From: an uncultured Collinsella sp.
GTDB taxonomy: Bacteria > Actinomycetota > Coriobacteriia > Coriobacteriales > Coriobacteriaceae
Direction of reading: 5' to 3'
Assembly: GCA_900751665.1 (NCBI GenBank)
Contig: CAADSV010000218.1
Span: 1-5,075, forward strand
Length of the DNA: 5,075 bases
A model generated the notes under the pieces. It was given only the letters and a program-made list of their open reading frames with translations, had not been told where the DNA came from and made no database searches. Positions 4,611 through 5,075 of this stretch are shown here, in pieces (position 1 is the first letter of the stretch; the number at the start of each line of letters is the position of its first letter). Both the position numbers and the translations under genes were made by a program.

Positions 4611-5075
4611 TCAACGCACGTGTCCCGGCAAGCGCTCGCCAGCTGCCTGCGCCTTAAGCGCCGGGATGAGCGTCTCGAGCACCAACGTCGTCTTACCCGA
4701 ACCCGAAACGCCCGTCACCGCGACAAGGCGGCCGCGCGGGATATCGACTTCGAGCGGCTTGACGGTATGGATGGCATCGGTCGCCATGCGGATATGGCCC
4801 TGGTCGAACATTTCGTCGTCAGTCACCTGCGGACGCAAGCGCTTGGGCTCGGCGCGCAAAAACGGCGCGATGCGACTGCTCTGCGATTGCTCGACCTCGT
4901 CTACCGTACCAGCGGCGATCACATTGCCGCCGCCTGCTCCGGCAACGGGGCCCATCTCGACCAGATAGTCGGCTTCCGCCAGCACACGTGTATCGTGGTC
5001 GACAACAACCACGGTGTTGCCGTCATCCACCAGATCGCGCATCACGCCCACCAAGCCGTCGACATTGGCGGGGGG
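4611..5075 (-). CDS. UvrA-like protein, upstream fragment (ends at the premature TGA)
   Basis: The 154 codons enter at the window edge (PPANVDGLVGVMRDL) and stop at TGA 4611-4613. They hold the tail of the first nucleotide-binding domain, with NTVVVVDHD, whose H is the switch histidine, and the family segment ADYLVEMGPVAGAGGG. An 'IHTVKPLEVDIPRGRL' strand-loop follows, then the second-domain Walker A GVSGSGKTT at 4686-4712. The frame is open to the edge, so the start lies outside the window; the TTG at 5052-5054 is not a plausible start because homology continues upstream of it. The edge residues PP probably stand for HP of the usual GLHP, in line with base errors in the terminal G run. Confidence 0.65.
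   Translation of the reverse strand, partial: PPANVDGLVGVMRDLVDDGNTVVVVDHDTRVLAEADYLVEMGPVAGAGGGNVIAAGTVDEVEQSQSSRIAPFLRAEPKRLRPQVTDDEMFDQGHIRMATDAIHTVKPLEVDIPRGRLVAVTGVSGSGKTTLVLETLIPALKAQAAGERLPGHVR

Larger units (their letters stand above)
3816..5075 (-). pseudogene. UvrA-like ABC ATPase, C-terminal half, interrupted by an in-frame TGA; 5' end cut off
   Basis: Read on the minus strand, one continuous frame of about 419 codons shows the end of a first and nearly all of a second nucleotide-binding domain in UvrA order. It is broken only by TGA at 4611-4613. Homology is uninterrupted across the stop: LPGHVR, stop, VDAEGIARANLIDATPIGAN, RSTVATYADIHDELRRAF. No frame shift is involved, so it is a single-codon nonsense change, a sequencing error or, least likely, recoding. 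UvrA recognises DNA lesions in nucleotide excision repair. The sequence here (GRVQDDAVFVFDEPTIGLHP, TPIGANVRSTVATYADIH) looks more like the shorter UvrA2/DrrC-type paralogues, tied to drug or DNA-intercalator tolerance, than to housekeeping UvrA. That subtype call is from memory and tentative. If the stop is real, the protein would end before its second signature and Walker B motifs. Confidence 0.75.

Noticed and set aside
4611..4613. TGA as a selenocysteine or reassigned codon in the UvrA-like gene
   Set aside because: No selenocysteine-type hairpin was evident downstream, the position is not a catalytic Cys in the family, and TGA serves as an ordinary stop for trmL in this window.

Overview
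The window (5075 bp, GC-rich, strongly G/C-ending codons) looks like chromosomal DNA from a gut actinobacterium of the class Coriobacteriia, most like Collinsella. That assignment is an inference from codon style, from the type of proteins, and from intergenic hairpins built around a GGGACAG/CTGTCCC core. It was not checked by any search. Both ends of the window are runs of almost pure G and C and behave like contig edges. The genes at both ends are cut off.

Layout, left to right. (1) 1-292, + strand: the C-terminal 96 residues of a flavodoxin / NADPH-dependent FMN reductase family protein. (2) 310-651, +: a small ArsC/Spx-like thioredoxin-fold protein, 17 bp behind the flavoprotein and probably in its operon. 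It has Ser where the family has its reactive Cys. (3) 738-1868, +: a CobW/COG0523 G3E-type GTPase, presumed metal chaperone, with Walker A, CxCC and NKxD motifs. It is followed by a strong intrinsic terminator (1907-1947). (4) 1969-2568, +: TrmL, the tRNA wobble 2'-O-methyltransferase, with an extra segment of about 43 residues just before its last conserved motif. (5) 2675-3775, +: an AAA/ORC-like ATPase with a C-terminal winged-helix region, behind an AT-rich promoter-like leader. (6) 3816-5075, - strand: the C-terminal half of a UvrA-like ABC ATPase, read convergently with the ATPase and interrupted by an in-frame TGA at 4611-4613.

The genes do not form one pathway. The first two may share redox work. 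cobW and trmL are separated by a terminator, and the ATPase and the uvrA-like gene converge on a perfect 15-bp hairpin. The most interesting non-coding signal is a set of three hairpins at 1907-1945, 2561-2595 and 3780-3814, one in each gene junction from cobW onward. They share the CTGTCCC core. Two of them are the same 35-nt element in opposite orientation, with two compensatory base-pair changes between them. No tRNA, rRNA, CRISPR array or transposase gene was seen, and no gene-free stretch exceeds 300 bp.
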